NCBI GenBank assembly: GCA_963750395.1
Contig: CAVVQM010000012.1
Span: 422,865-486,864, forward strand
Reading direction: 5' to 3'
From: JADJPO01 sp963750395
GTDB lineage: Bacteria > Actinomycetota > Actinomycetes > Actinomycetales > Kineosporiaceae
Length of the DNA: 64,000 nt
Shown here: piece by piece, positions 24,766 through 33,578 of the stretch
Numbering within the stretch: position 1 is the stretch's first letter
Layout of the letters: every line of letters begins with the position of its first letter
The notes under the pieces: generated by a model
Seen by the model: the letters and a program-made list of their open reading frames with translations, nothing else
Databases searched by the model: none
Told to the model about the DNA's origin: nothing
Made by a program: the position numbers and the translations under genes

Positions 24766-25686
24766 GTGCTGGTGCCGCGCGCCAGGAAGTCCGCGCCCAG
24801 TGCCCCGACCCGGGCGCCCGGGCGGGAGACCGCCGCCAACCCCACCCGGTTATGGGTCGATTTCCCCGATCCCGACGGCCCGCACAGCCTGCCCCGCGCC
24901 GCCGGGCACGGCCCCGCCGACGAGGGCGACGGCGAACTGCCGACCCAGCCCGAGCAGGTCTTCCGCTGCGACCTGACCTGGCTGACCTCGCGGTGGACCT
25001 GCATCTTCGGCAGAGGCTGCGCCGGGATCTACGCCGACCGGCCGGACGACGGATGCTGCACCCTCGGCGCCCACTTCGCCGACAAGTCCGACCGCAAGCG
25101 GGTCGCCTCGGCGGTCGAGAGGCTGACCCCGGACCAGTGGCAGCACGCCGAGCACGGTCGCGACGGCGCGTGGCTGGACCGCAACGAGGACGGCGGCCGG
25201 GTCACCCGTGTCGTCGACGGGGCCTGCATCTTCCTGAACCGCCCGGGCTTCGACCCGCCGGCCTTCGCCTCCGGCGCCGGCTGCGCCCTGCACCGGCTCG
25301 CCCTCGAGGAGGGCGTGGATCCGGTCACCACGAAACCGGACGTGTGCTGGCAGTTGCCGATCCGGCGGACCTACAGAACCGTCGAGCGCGCGGACGGGTC
25401 CAGCTACCTGGAGGTCAGTCTGACCGAGTACGAGCGCAGCGGCTGGGGCGCCGGCGGGCACGATCTCGACTGGTACTGCACCGGGAACCCCGCGGCGCAC
25501 ATCGCCGCCGAGCCGGTGTACATCGGCCTGCGGGCCGAGCTGGTCGAGCTGATCGGGCAGAAGGCCTACGACGTGCTGGCCGAGCACTGCGAGCGGGCGC
25601 TGGCCGGCCGCCGGACGCTGCCCCTGGCCGCGCACCCGGCCACCGAGCTCGCCGACTCCCTGGCGGCGCGGCCCACCGGGCACTGA
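24766..25686 (+). CDS. Conserved cysteine-rich protein of unknown function
   Basis: About 305 residues, no recognised enzyme family. A cysteine cluster is striking: RCDLTWLTSRWTCIFGRGCA followed by DDGCCTLGAHF, then more at ACIFL, GCALHRLALEEG, DVCWQLP and YCTGNP. The pattern suggests metal or iron-sulfur binding, similar to YkgJ/DUF3109-type proteins. The start is GTG 24766, or GTG 24772 two codons on. It is transcribed towards the methyltransferase gene, which starts 24 bases after its stop, and away from the TIM-barrel gene. A similar hypothetical protein is placed near this cluster in mycobacteria, from memory. Confidence 0.6.
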   Translation: MLVPRARKSAPSAPTRAPGRETAANPTRLWVDFPDPDGPHSLPRAAGHGPADEGDGELPTQPEQVFRCDLTWLTSRWTCIFGRGCAGIYADRPDDGCCTLGAHFADKSDRKRVASAVERLTPDQWQHAEHGRDGAWLDRNEDGGRVTRVVDGACIFLNRPGFDPPAFASGAGCALHRLALEEGVDPVTTKPDVCWQLPIRRTYRTVERADGSSYLEVSLTEYERSGWGAGGHDLDWYCTGNPAAHIAAEPVYIGLRAELVELIGQKAYDVLAEHCERALAGRRTLPLAAHPATELADSLAARPTGH

Positions 25687-25709
25687 TCCGCGCTGCGGGA
25701 CGAGTCGCG

Positions 25710-26409
25710 ATGAGTGCCCCAGCGCGCGGGGCCCGGCCCAGCCCCAACATCTGGTACTCACCACGGGTCTACGAGATCGAGAACCGCTTGCGCCGACCCG
25801 GATGGCGTGATCGACGCGGCGATGCGGCATCTGCGGGACTGGTCCGGGGCGGATGTGCTGGACATCGGTTGCGGCAACGGCTTCCACCTGCCGACGTTCG
25901 CGACGACCGCGCGTCGGGTGGTCGGGGTCGAGCCCTACCCGCCGTTGGTCGTGGCCGCCCGGCGTCGCACGGCGGGCATACCCGGCGTCGTCGTCCGGCA
26001 GGGGACGGCGCAGCAGCTGCCGGTGCCGGACTCGTCCGTGGACGTCGTCCACGCCCGCTGGGCCTACTTCTTCGGCCCCGGCTGCGAGCCCGGTCTGCGA
26101 GAACTGGACCGGGTCATGCGACGCGGAGGGACGGCGTTCGTGATCGACAACGACGCCTCCCGGTCCACCTTCGGGTCCTGGTTCCGCCGCTGGATGCCGG
26201 ACCACGACCCGCTTGCCGTGCAACGGTTCTGGGCCCAGCGTGGATGGGAACGGCAGAGTCTGGACATCCGCTGGCAGATGTCCACCCGCGAGCAGTTCGA
26301 GGCGGTCGTCCGGATCGAGTTCTCCCCGGAGGTCGCCGAGGCCGCCCTGGCCGAGCATCCGGGCACCGAGGTCGACTACGCGGTCAACCTGTTCTGGAAG
26401 CAGTTCTGA
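25710..26409 (+). CDS. Class I SAM-dependent methyltransferase, one frameshift
   Basis: About 232 residues. The N-terminus NIWYSPRVYEIENR is in one frame; near 25,797 a base change in the frame shifts it to DPDGVIDAAMRHL. The SAM motif is VLDIGCGNGFHLPTFATTA, then VVGVEPYPPLVVAAR, VPDSSVDVVHARWAYFFGPG and MRRGGTAFVIDND. The gene ends with NLFWKQF at 26409. It begins at ATG 25710, just after the cysteine-rich protein, so the two may be co-transcribed. Substrate unknown. Confidence 0.82.
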
Positions 26410-26419
26410 TCGATCCCGC

Positions 26420-28060
26420 TCACGGGGTCGCGAAGGTGCTCCCGGCGTCCTGGCCGAACGGCTCGGCCGCCAGGCTGCTCAGGGTCGAGCACGTCACCCT
26501 GGCTCGGCGCGATGAAGGCCCACGGCCCACGAGTAGGTGTTGTCCCGCCAGATGTTGTTCTGCTCGAAGGCGATCCACTGGGCGACCACGTCCGCCGTGA
26601 TAGGGCGACCAGTCGGGGTAGGTGCCGTAGTTGGAGAACAGCCCGTTGAACCCGCACCCGGTGACCGCGTTCGCAGCCGGCACGGCGCTCGGGTCGAGGC
26701 AGAACACGTTGTCGCGTCGACCAGGAGGTTCTGCGTCTTCCAGCGGCAGTCGTCCAGGTACGGCCGGCTCGCCACCACCGCCGGGTCGGAGCAGGCCGTC
26801 AGAGCGTCGCATCGGGGTTGACCAGGGTCGTCGGTCCCGCTGCTGGTGTTGGCCGGCGATCCCGCGAACCGGTCCGCGTTCTCCCAGGCCGACCACGCCG
26901 GACCAGTTGTCCTGGAACAGATTACCCGCCACGAGCAGCACGTCGCCGTAGGGCCCGGGCGCCCGGGGGTCGCTGCCGGCCTCCGACAGGTAGACCGCGG
27001 CGGTCGGGAAGCCCGGATTCGTCGGACCCTGCACCAAGCCGTTGCGGACAAGACATTGTCCACGATCCGGGCGTTGTAGCTGGTCTCGTAGAAGATCCCG
27101 ACACGCGTCGTTGCCGGACGATATAGTTGCGCCTGGAACAGGAAGCCCGAGTTGTTGGTGTCGGCCCACAGTCCCGTGCCGCGGTTGTCGTGGACGTTGT
27201 TGCCGACGATCTGCGCGCCGACCGTCTCCCAGAACTTGCCGCCGCCGGTGCAGCCGCAGCCTTCGCGGCGGCGCCTCCCAGTCATAGGTGTTGTTGCCGG
27301 TGATCTCGTTGCCGCGCAGTTCGATGTCGCGCACGCCGTCGGCGTGGTAGGCGTTGAAGCCGTATTGGCCGTTGTCCGCAGGCAGTTGCCGATCACGCGG
27401 TTCTGCGAACCGATCATCACCCCGGCCCCGGCGTTGCGCTCGCACGGTGCTGGAGAGCAGGCTCCAGCCGGTCGCCGAGTCGTGGTTGACCACGCCCTCG
27501 TTGTGGTTGTCGCCGTCGGCGCCGAAGTCCGCGCACGGTCAGATGGCTGATCGTCACTCCCTTTGCGTGGCCGCCGAAGGCGTAGGAGTTACCGTTCGCC
27601 GCCGTCCAGCACGGCCCCGGCGCCCCGACGAAGGTGTCGCCGTCGTGCGGGATCACCTGCGTCGTACTGCGCCCTGGCCCAAGGTGTGCACGCCGGGCGC
27701 CAGCCAGAACGTGGCGCCGGGCGTGGATGCCGCGACCACCTCGGCGAGGTCCGTCCGCGGGCCCACGGGACCGCAGCCGCCGGAGGCGGCCGACGGCCCG
27801 TCCAGCGTCCTGGCTGTCGCAGACCTCGGGCCTGGCTCCTGCGGCCCGGAGGCGGCACCCGGACTCCTGGAGGGAGGGGCGCCGCAGGTGGCGACGATCC
27901 GACGGATCCGGTGGCGGTGGACGGGCCCGGTCCGGCGCCGGCGGACCTGCCGGCCGCCGAGGCCGAGCACCGGCGGCGGCACACCATCAAGACAGCTGCG
28001 ACGACCAGCTCCTCGCACCCGGCGCCGCCCTCACGTCCTCGGTCCCCGATAACCACACTC
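26420..28060 (-). pseudogene. Secreted right-handed parallel beta-helix protein, many frameshifts
   Basis: The DNA encodes, in changing frames, the pieces of a parallel beta-helix protein. From its N-terminal side: TFWLAPGVHTL, then HDGDTFVGAPG and YAFGGHAKGVTISHLTVRG, then GQYGFNAYHADGVRDIELRG, GNNVHDNRGTGLWADTNNSG, VGIFYETSYNARIVDNVL and GDVLLVAGNLF, and finally WIAFEQNNIWRDNTYSWAVG and EPFGQDAGSTFATP at the 3' end. Asparagine- and glycine-rich coils are the hallmark of pectate lyase-like helices. At least six frame changes occur. The product was probably extracellular and may act on or coat the polysaccharide made by the adjacent locus. Whether it is truly broken cannot be told from this window. 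Confidence 0.7.
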
Positions 28061-28130
28061 GCGGCGACCGAGGCCTCCGGGGCTCGGTCACCGTCGGCTA
28101 CCGCTCAGGTCGCCCGGAACCCGCCGGTCG

Positions 28131-29456
28131 ATGGTAGGCCCCATGCCACGTGACTTCTCCGCGTCCATCCGCCTGACCGCCGACCTGGAGGCCATCGTGC
28201 CCGGCGGCGCACACACCTATGCCAAGGGGGCCGACCAGTACCCCGAGGGCATGGCACCGGTGCTCGCGCGCGGCCGGGGCGCCCACGTCTGGGACGTCGA
28301 CGGCAACGAGTTCATCGAGTACGGCAGCGGGCTGCGCTCGGTGGCCCTGGGGCATGCCCACCCCCGGGTCAACGCAGCGGTGGCCGCCGCGATCGAGGGC
28401 GGCACGAACTTCACGCGCCCGGCCGCGGTCGAGCTCGACGCCGCCCGAGCACTGCTCGACCTGCTGCCCGCGGCGGACATGGTCAAGTTCGCCAAGAACG
28501 GGTCGGACGCCACGACCGCCGCCGTCCGGCTGGCGCGGGCCGCCACCGGGCGCGACCTCGTGGCGGTGTGCCGCGAGCAGCCCTTCTTCTCCGTGGACGA
28601 CTGGTTCATCGGCGTGGCCGCGATGCCGGCGGGCATCCCCCAGGTCACCCGGGACATGACCCTGAGCTTCGGCTACGACGACCTGGAGGGCACCCGAGAG
28701 CTGTTCGAGGCGCATCCGGGCCGGATCGCCGCCGTGGTCCTCGAGGCGATGACCCTCACCGAGCCCTCCCCCGGCTACTTCGACGGCCTGCGGGCCCTGT
28801 GCGACGAGCACGGGGTGCTGCTGATCCTCGACGAGATGATCACGGGCTTCCGACTGGCCCGCGGCGGCGTGCAGACCGCGCTGGGCATCGAGCCCGATCT
28901 GTCCACCTTCGGCAAGGCCCTGGGCAACGGCTTCGCGGTCTCGGCCCTGGCCGGACGGCGCCGGCACATGCGCCTGGGCGGCTGCGACCACGACCAGGAC
29001 CGGGTCTTCCTGCTGTCCACCACGCACGGCGCGGAGACGCACGCCCTGGCCGCGGCGATGGCCGTCATCGACACCTATCGCGACGAGGACACCGTCGCCC
29101 GGCTCGACCGAATCGGCTCCCTGCTGGCACGACGGGTGCGCGATGCGGTCGCCGCAGCGGACGTCGCCGAGAACATCCTGGTCCTCGGCGCCCCGGCGAA
29201 CCTCGTGCACGCCACGCTGGACGACGACGGGCAGCGCTCCCAGGCCTTCCGCACCCTGTTCCTCGCCGAGTTGCTCGAGCGCGGTGTCATCGCGCCGTCC
29301 TTCGTCGTCAGTGCGGCGATCAGCGAGGACGACGTGGCCGCCACCGCCGAGGCCGTCTACGAGGCGGGGCTGGTCTACCGCAAGGCCCTCGACCACGGAG
29401 TGGGGGATCATCTGCGCGGGCGCCCGGTTCAGCCCGCCCTGCGGCCCCGGCGCTGA
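28131..29456 (+). CDS. Class III PLP aminotransferase (glutamate-1-semialdehyde aminomutase-like)
   Basis: A 441-residue fold type I PLP enzyme (437 if the ATG at 28143 is used). YPEGMAPVLARGRGAHVWDVDGNE is replaced here by shorter evidence: GAHVWDVDGNEFIEYGSGLR at the N-terminus, NGSDATTAAVRLARAATG for cofactor phosphate, LLILDEMITGFRLARGG with the pyridoxal aspartate, and STFGKALGNGFAVSALAG with the PLP lysine. It resembles HemL but lacks heme neighbours, lies next to an exopolysaccharide locus and is convergent with it. A role in making an amino sugar or amino-acid decoration is plausible. It is complete and without frameshifts. Confidence 0.88.
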   Translation: MVGPMPRDFSASIRLTADLEAIVPGGAHTYAKGADQYPEGMAPVLARGRGAHVWDVDGNEFIEYGSGLRSVALGHAHPRVNAAVAAAIEGGTNFTRPAAVELDAARALLDLLPAADMVKFAKNGSDATTAAVRLARAATGRDLVAVCREQPFFSVDDWFIGVAAMPAGIPQVTRDMTLSFGYDDLEGTRELFEAHPGRIAAVVLEAMTLTEPSPGYFDGLRALCDEHGVLLILDEMITGFRLARGGVQTALGIEPDLSTFGKALGNGFAVSALAGRRRHMRLGGCDHDQDRVFLLSTTHGAETHALAAAMAVIDTYRDEDTVARLDRIGSLLARRVRDAVAAADVAENILVLGAPANLVHATLDDDGQRSQAFRTLFLAELLERGVIAPSFVVSAAISEDDVAATAEAVYEAGLVYRKALDHGVGDHLRGRPVQPALRPRR

Positions 29457-29464
29457 ACCGTCCC

Positions 29465-30742
29465 TCATCGAACCGTCGCCTCCGCGAGGCGCAACAGCTC
29501 TGCCACCTCGGCCAGCACCCGACGCACCGACTCACCCTTGCGCGCGACCCGGGCGGCCAGGTCCCGGTCCGGCCACCCGCCGTGTCGTGCGCGCTCGACC
29601 TGCTCCAGGAGCAGCCGCGGGTCCACGGTGGCGATCGGCTGATCGAAGCCGGTCAGGCCGAGGTCCTTCATGAGCACCGCGTTCTTGTCCGCATAGCCCA
29701 CCGACACCACCGGCACACCCAGTCGGAGGGCGCAGATCAGGTTGTGGAACCGGGTGACGACGGCGACCTCGGCCCGGGCCATCTCGGCGCAGAGCGAGTC
29801 GAAGTCCTCGGCGCACCGCACCTGCACGGCCTGCGCCTCGACACCGGGCCTGCGGGCCGCGACCCGACGGCGGACCTCGTGCGCCGTCTCCTCGTCGGCA
29901 CGGTCGCCGCCCACCAGCACCACGTGGTCCCCGGCCGTCACCAGGGCGTCCACCGCGAACGCGATGGCCTCGAGATAGGCGATGTTGTCGGCCTCCCCCG
30001 CGAGCGGGTCGTCTGCATCGCCGTAATAGCGCATCACCCCGACCACGACCCGGCCCGGCTCCGGCCGCCGGACGGGACTCCTCCGGTCGGCGAAGACCAG
30101 ATCCGCAGCCACGGGGGCGATCCCGTCCGCCCCGTTCAGCCGCATCGAGCGGGCCGACCACTCGTCGCGGTAGCTGACATGGGCGGCCAGCCCGACGGTC
30201 GCGGCGAAGAGTCTGCGCGTGAGGGGGTTGCCGGCGGGCTCGGCTCCCACGCAGAGCAACACGAACGGCCGTCGCAGGAGGCGGCAGGCGACGGCCGTCG
30301 CGAACAGCCACAGCGGCAGCCCCCACGGCCGCACGCCCAGCTTCTCCTCCAGCACGCCCATCCCCGGCACGATGACCGCGTCCGAACGCTGCACCAGCCG
30401 CATGCTGCGCGGCAGGTCCATCAGGCGGGCCAGGGCGCGTATGACGAAGGGACGATCCCGGCGACCCGGCCGCGGTCCGGCCGCCCGCAGGCGGACGGCG
30501 TCCAGGCCGTACCGGTCCCGGACCTCCTGCGGGGTCAGGGTTATCACCTGCGGGCGGACGTCCGGGCCACCGGTGTGGGTGAGCCAGTCCAGAGCCACCT
30601 CGAACGACGCGTCGTTGCCGAGGTTGCCGCTGCCGATGTACCCGTAGAACGCCGGACGGCGCACCGGGCGCCTTGCCCGCCGGCGCCCACGGGCGTGGCG
30701 GCGGCCGGAGCCCAGTCCCACCCCGACCAGCATGCTGGCCAT
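29465..30742 (-). CDS. Polysaccharide pyruvyl transferase family protein
   Basis: A 425-residue protein of the pyruvyltransferase family, which moves pyruvate from PEP to sugars as ketals. AFYGYIGSGNLGNDASFEVA is the canonical N-terminal glycine-rich motif. Further conserved segments are IVPGMGVLEEKLG, VLLCVGAEPAGNP, HVSYRDEWSARSM and VVTRFHNLICALRLGVPVVS, with RFHN the family signature near the active site. It starts at ATG 30742, three bases after the upstream glycosyltransferase stop. Pyruvylation would add negative charge to the polymer. It is the last minus-strand gene of the locus. Confidence 0.88.
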   Translation of the reverse strand: MASMLVGVGLGSGRRHARGRRRARRPVRRPAFYGYIGSGNLGNDASFEVALDWLTHTGGPDVRPQVITLTPQEVRDRYGLDAVRLRAAGPRPGRRDRPFVIRALARLMDLPRSMRLVQRSDAVIVPGMGVLEEKLGVRPWGLPLWLFATAVACRLLRRPFVLLCVGAEPAGNPLTRRLFAATVGLAAHVSYRDEWSARSMRLNGADGIAPVAADLVFADRRSPVRRPEPGRVVVGVMRYYGDADDPLAGEADNIAYLEAIAFAVDALVTAGDHVVLVGGDRADEETAHEVRRRVAARRPGVEAQAVQVRCAEDFDSLCAEMARAEVAVVTRFHNLICALRLGVPVVSVGYADKNAVLMKDLGLTGFDQPIATVDPRLLLEQVERARHGGWPDRDLAARVARKGESVRRVLAEVAELLRLAEATVR

Positions 30743-30744
30743 GG

Positions 30745-31716
30745 CTAGCGGCCCAGCCTGACTGCCCACGAACGGGCCCCGAGCGCCTGGACGGCGGGGT
30801 CGGGACTGTTCAGCAGCCGGCGGCGGCGCAGCGGGTCGGCGTGCCGGACCACCCACACGGTGAACGCACCCAGGCACCGGGCCTTCTCGGCCGGGCTGAG
30901 CGGCGCCCGCGCGATGGCCTGGACGTAGCCGGCCAGATACTCCCCGAGGAGCCGGACGCCGGGGTGCCGCAACCGGTCAGCGCGCACCGGATCGAGATTC
31001 GCGCAGCGGCGACGCATCCCCGACGAGGCCCGTTCGGCCCGACCCTGATGGTCGCGGCGGAAGTACAGCGGCTCGTCCACCTGGTGGAACCGGCCGTGCA
31101 GGGCGAGCTCGGCGACGATCACCCGGTCGGCCAGGTGGTAGCTGCCATGCCGACCCACCGCGCGCATCGCCGACGTCCGGATCACGCCGTAGATGTCATC
31201 GCCGCCCTGGGTGTAGAGCAGGCTGCGGAACCGGACGACGACGTCGCCGACATCGGTACGCAACGGGTAGGACTCCACGTTGGTGATCTCACCGGCCTCG
31301 TCGATGAAGGCCGTGGCGCAGTGCGCCAGGACGACCTCGGGCCGGGCGTCCAGCGCCTCGATGCACCGGCGCAGCAGTTCCGGCCCATAGAGGTCGTCGT
31401 CGGAGGCCCACTTGAAGAACTCGCCACGCGCGGCCTCGATCACGGCGTTGTGGTTGTGGGCCGACCCGATGTTGCGTTCCTGGCGGATGTAGCGCACCCG
31501 GGGGTCGCTCAGGTAGCTCCGGGCGATCCGCTCCGTGTCGTCGGTGGACGCGTTGTCGCTGATGATCAGCTCGAAGTCGGTGAACGTCTGTGCCAGCAGG
31601 GCGTCCACGGCCTGGGCCAGGAACGGCTCGCCGTTGTAGACCGGCAGGCCGATGCTCAGCCTGGGCAACCGGCCCGCCGTCTCCGCGGGATCCGACCGGT
31701 CCGTGGTCGTCCTCAT
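30745..31716 (-). CDS. Family 2 glycosyltransferase
   Basis: A 323-residue GT-A glycosyltransferase. LSIGLPVYNGEPFLAQAVDA starts the fold, ELIISDNASTDDTERIARS binds the nucleotide, and FFKWASDDDLYGPELLRRC carries the DxD-type metal site. The region LYFRRDHQGRAERAS is near the acceptor side. The predicted ATG 31716 has a GGAGG six bases upstream. The frame remains open without a stop into the upstream flippase, so the two are either fused or separated by a base error. It adds a sugar to the repeat unit; donor unknown. Confidence 0.88.
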   Translation of the reverse strand: MRTTTDRSDPAETAGRLPRLSIGLPVYNGEPFLAQAVDALLAQTFTDFELIISDNASTDDTERIARSYLSDPRVRYIRQERNIGSAHNHNAVIEAARGEFFKWASDDDLYGPELLRRCIEALDARPEVVLAHCATAFIDEAGEITNVESYPLRTDVGDVVVRFRSLLYTQGGDDIYGVIRTSAMRAVGRHGSYHLADRVIVAELALHGRFHQVDEPLYFRRDHQGRAERASSGMRRRCANLDPVRADRLRHPGVRLLGEYLAGYVQAIARAPLSPAEKARCLGAFTVWVVRHADPLRRRRLLNSPDPAVQALGARSWAVRLGR

Positions 31717-33018
31717 CGTGGAACCTCCGTCGACAGTGGTGGTCAGGTGGTCGTGCAGGCCGGCTCGCAGGTGGTGCCACCAGAGCAGCGCCCCGGCGGC
31801 GGTGGCCACGGCCGAGCCCCAGGCGGCGCCCGCCGCGCCGGCCAGGACGGCGCCGCCTCCGCCTCCGATGACGTAGGCGGCCGACGTGAGCAGCTGGGCA
31901 CGCAGGCTCCGCGCCGCCGCTCCCAGGGCCCGCAGGCCGGCCTGGGCCGCGGTCGTGTAGCAGGAGCCGACGACCGTCAACAGGACAGCGGGCAGCAGGG
32001 CCGCGGCGGCCGGCCACAGCTCGTCGAGCAGGAGGACGCCCAGTCCCAGCGGCAGGGCGATCAGCACCGCCACGCCCCATGCCGTCGCGGCGACCGCCTG
32101 GACCGAGCCGAGTCCGAGGCAGAAACGTTGCAGCCGAGCGGGATTGCTCCGCAGGACCCGCGCCGTCTCCGGCACGGCGACCTGGCTGATCCCCATCAGG
32201 ATCACCACGAACGGACCCATGAGCATCTCGGAGGCGCGCAGCTGACCGACGGCGGCCAGACTGGTGACGCCGCCCAGCACCACGGCGCGGATCTGCGAGG
32301 CGCCGGCGAAGGTGACGTTCTCGGCGAGATAGCGACCGGCCAGATCGCGGTGACGGCGCAGCCAGCCGGGCACCGATCCCAGACGAGGCAGGACGCGCCC
32401 GTGCGCTGCGCCGAGGAGCCCGGCGAAGGTGGCGGTGGCCCCCCAGGCCAGGATCGAGGCGTCGACGCTCGCCGAACCGGCCAGGTGGAGCCCGGCCAGC
32501 GCGCTGATCAGACTCAGCGTCCAGATGACGTCGATGCCGAAAGCGGCGCGGCCACGTCCGATGGAGAAGAACGCGAAGCGCCAAGCGTCGAGCAGCATCA
32601 GCCCGGGCAGACCCACCGCTAGCACCAGAAACGCCGAGCCGACGGGGTCGGGGATCAGCAGACCCGCTGCGGCGCTGAGGATCGCGCAGACCAGACCCAC
32701 CACCAGGGCGGTGCCCGTCGACGCGCCGGCCGCCCGGCGCCAGGCATCGTCGGCGGGGCCGCTGTGACGCACCAGCAGCGGGTCCGTGCCCATTCCACGC
32801 GAGGCGTTGAGCACGACCGAGGAGGTGACGAACGCCAGGGTGAAGGCACCGAAGCCCACCGCACCGAAGGTGCGGGCCACGTACAGGCCGAGGGCGAAGT
32901 TGCCGAGGCTGGACACCGCCTGATCGCCGACGCCCCAGCCGAGCCTGGTCACCAGCCGGTGCAGCGGATGTGCGCGGGCGGTGGCGAGGGTGCCGACAAG
33001 AGTGCCGCCGAGGGTCAC
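31717..33018 (-). CDS. Wzx-like polysaccharide flippase, open frame continues into the GT2
   Basis: About 434 residues with ten to twelve membrane helices of the MATE/flippase superfamily: GDQAVSSLGNFALGLYVART, LVVGLVCAILSAAAGLLIP, LVLAVGLPGLMLLDAWRFA, FVVILMGISQVAVPETARVL and VLLTVVGSCYTTAAQAGL. It would move lipid-linked repeat units across the membrane. GTG 33018 overlaps the rmlC-like gene as GTGA. There is no stop before the glycosyltransferase ATG, so a 766-residue fusion product is possible. The region just before that ATG has HLTTTVDGGST, which is not typical linker sequence. Confidence 0.85.
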
Positions 33019-33578
33019 GAGAGCGCTCCGAACCACTCGGACAGGAAGGGTTCGACACTGGCCAGGACGGCGCCCCGCCCGGACGGCTCGGCGACGGCCC
33101 GCGGCAGCGGCCACGGGATGGCGAGCTCCGGGTCGTCGGGCGAGATCGTCGTCTCACGCCACGGCTGGCGAACCCGGTTGACGCGCGTGCAGACCGTGGC
33201 CGCGTCGCTGAGCCCCTGGTAGCCGTGGGCCAGGCCCGGAGGCAGCCACACCGAGCGATCATCCACGTCGTCCAGCACCAGGGTCATCCAGGAGCGGTAG
33301 GTCCTGGAGTCGGGTCTCAGGTCGACCGCCACGCTGAGCACGGAGCCGGCGCAGCACGACACCAGGGCACCCTCCCCGCCGTCGGTGCGCAGGCTGAGCC
33401 CGTGCACCGCGCCCCGGCCCAGCCGGATCCGGTGGTCCTGCACGAGGTTGCGGCAGTCGAGTCCGACCGCCGCGGCCACCTCGGCGTCGAAGGTGCGGGT
33501 CAGCGTCCCGGGTTCGTCGGCGTCATGTCCGGGTTCGAAGACGATCGTCCCGGTCAGAACCCCCGGCTGCGCCCTCAT
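33015..33578 (-). CDS. dTDP-4-dehydrorhamnose 3,5-epimerase-like cupin
   Basis: A 187-residue cupin of the RmlC family. Core strands include GAVHGLSLRTDGGEGALVSC, VLSVAVDLRPDSRTYRSWM and SVWLPPGLAHGYQGLSD, then the usual late segment SPDDPELAIPWPLP. The catalytic histidine of true RmlC lies in the RGLHYQ-type motif; here it reads VHGLSL, so the fold is clear but catalytic equivalence is uncertain. ATG 33578 overlaps the C-methyltransferase-like gene. No rmlA, rmlB or rmlD is nearby, so the sugar may be another deoxyhexose. Confidence 0.8.
   Translation of the reverse strand: MRAQPGVLTGTIVFEPGHDADEPGTLTRTFDAEVAAAVGLDCRNLVQDHRIRLGRGAVHGLSLRTDGGEGALVSCCAGSVLSVAVDLRPDSRTYRSWMTLVLDDVDDRSVWLPPGLAHGYQGLSDAATVCTRVNRVRQPWRETTISPDDPELAIPWPLPRAVAEPSGRGAVLASVEPFLSEWFGALS

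Noticed and set aside
28131..29456. Second hemL
   Set aside because: It resembles glutamate-1-semialdehyde aminomutase, but the heme-operon copy matches better and this gene borders the exopolysaccharide locus; it is treated as a related aminotransferase.
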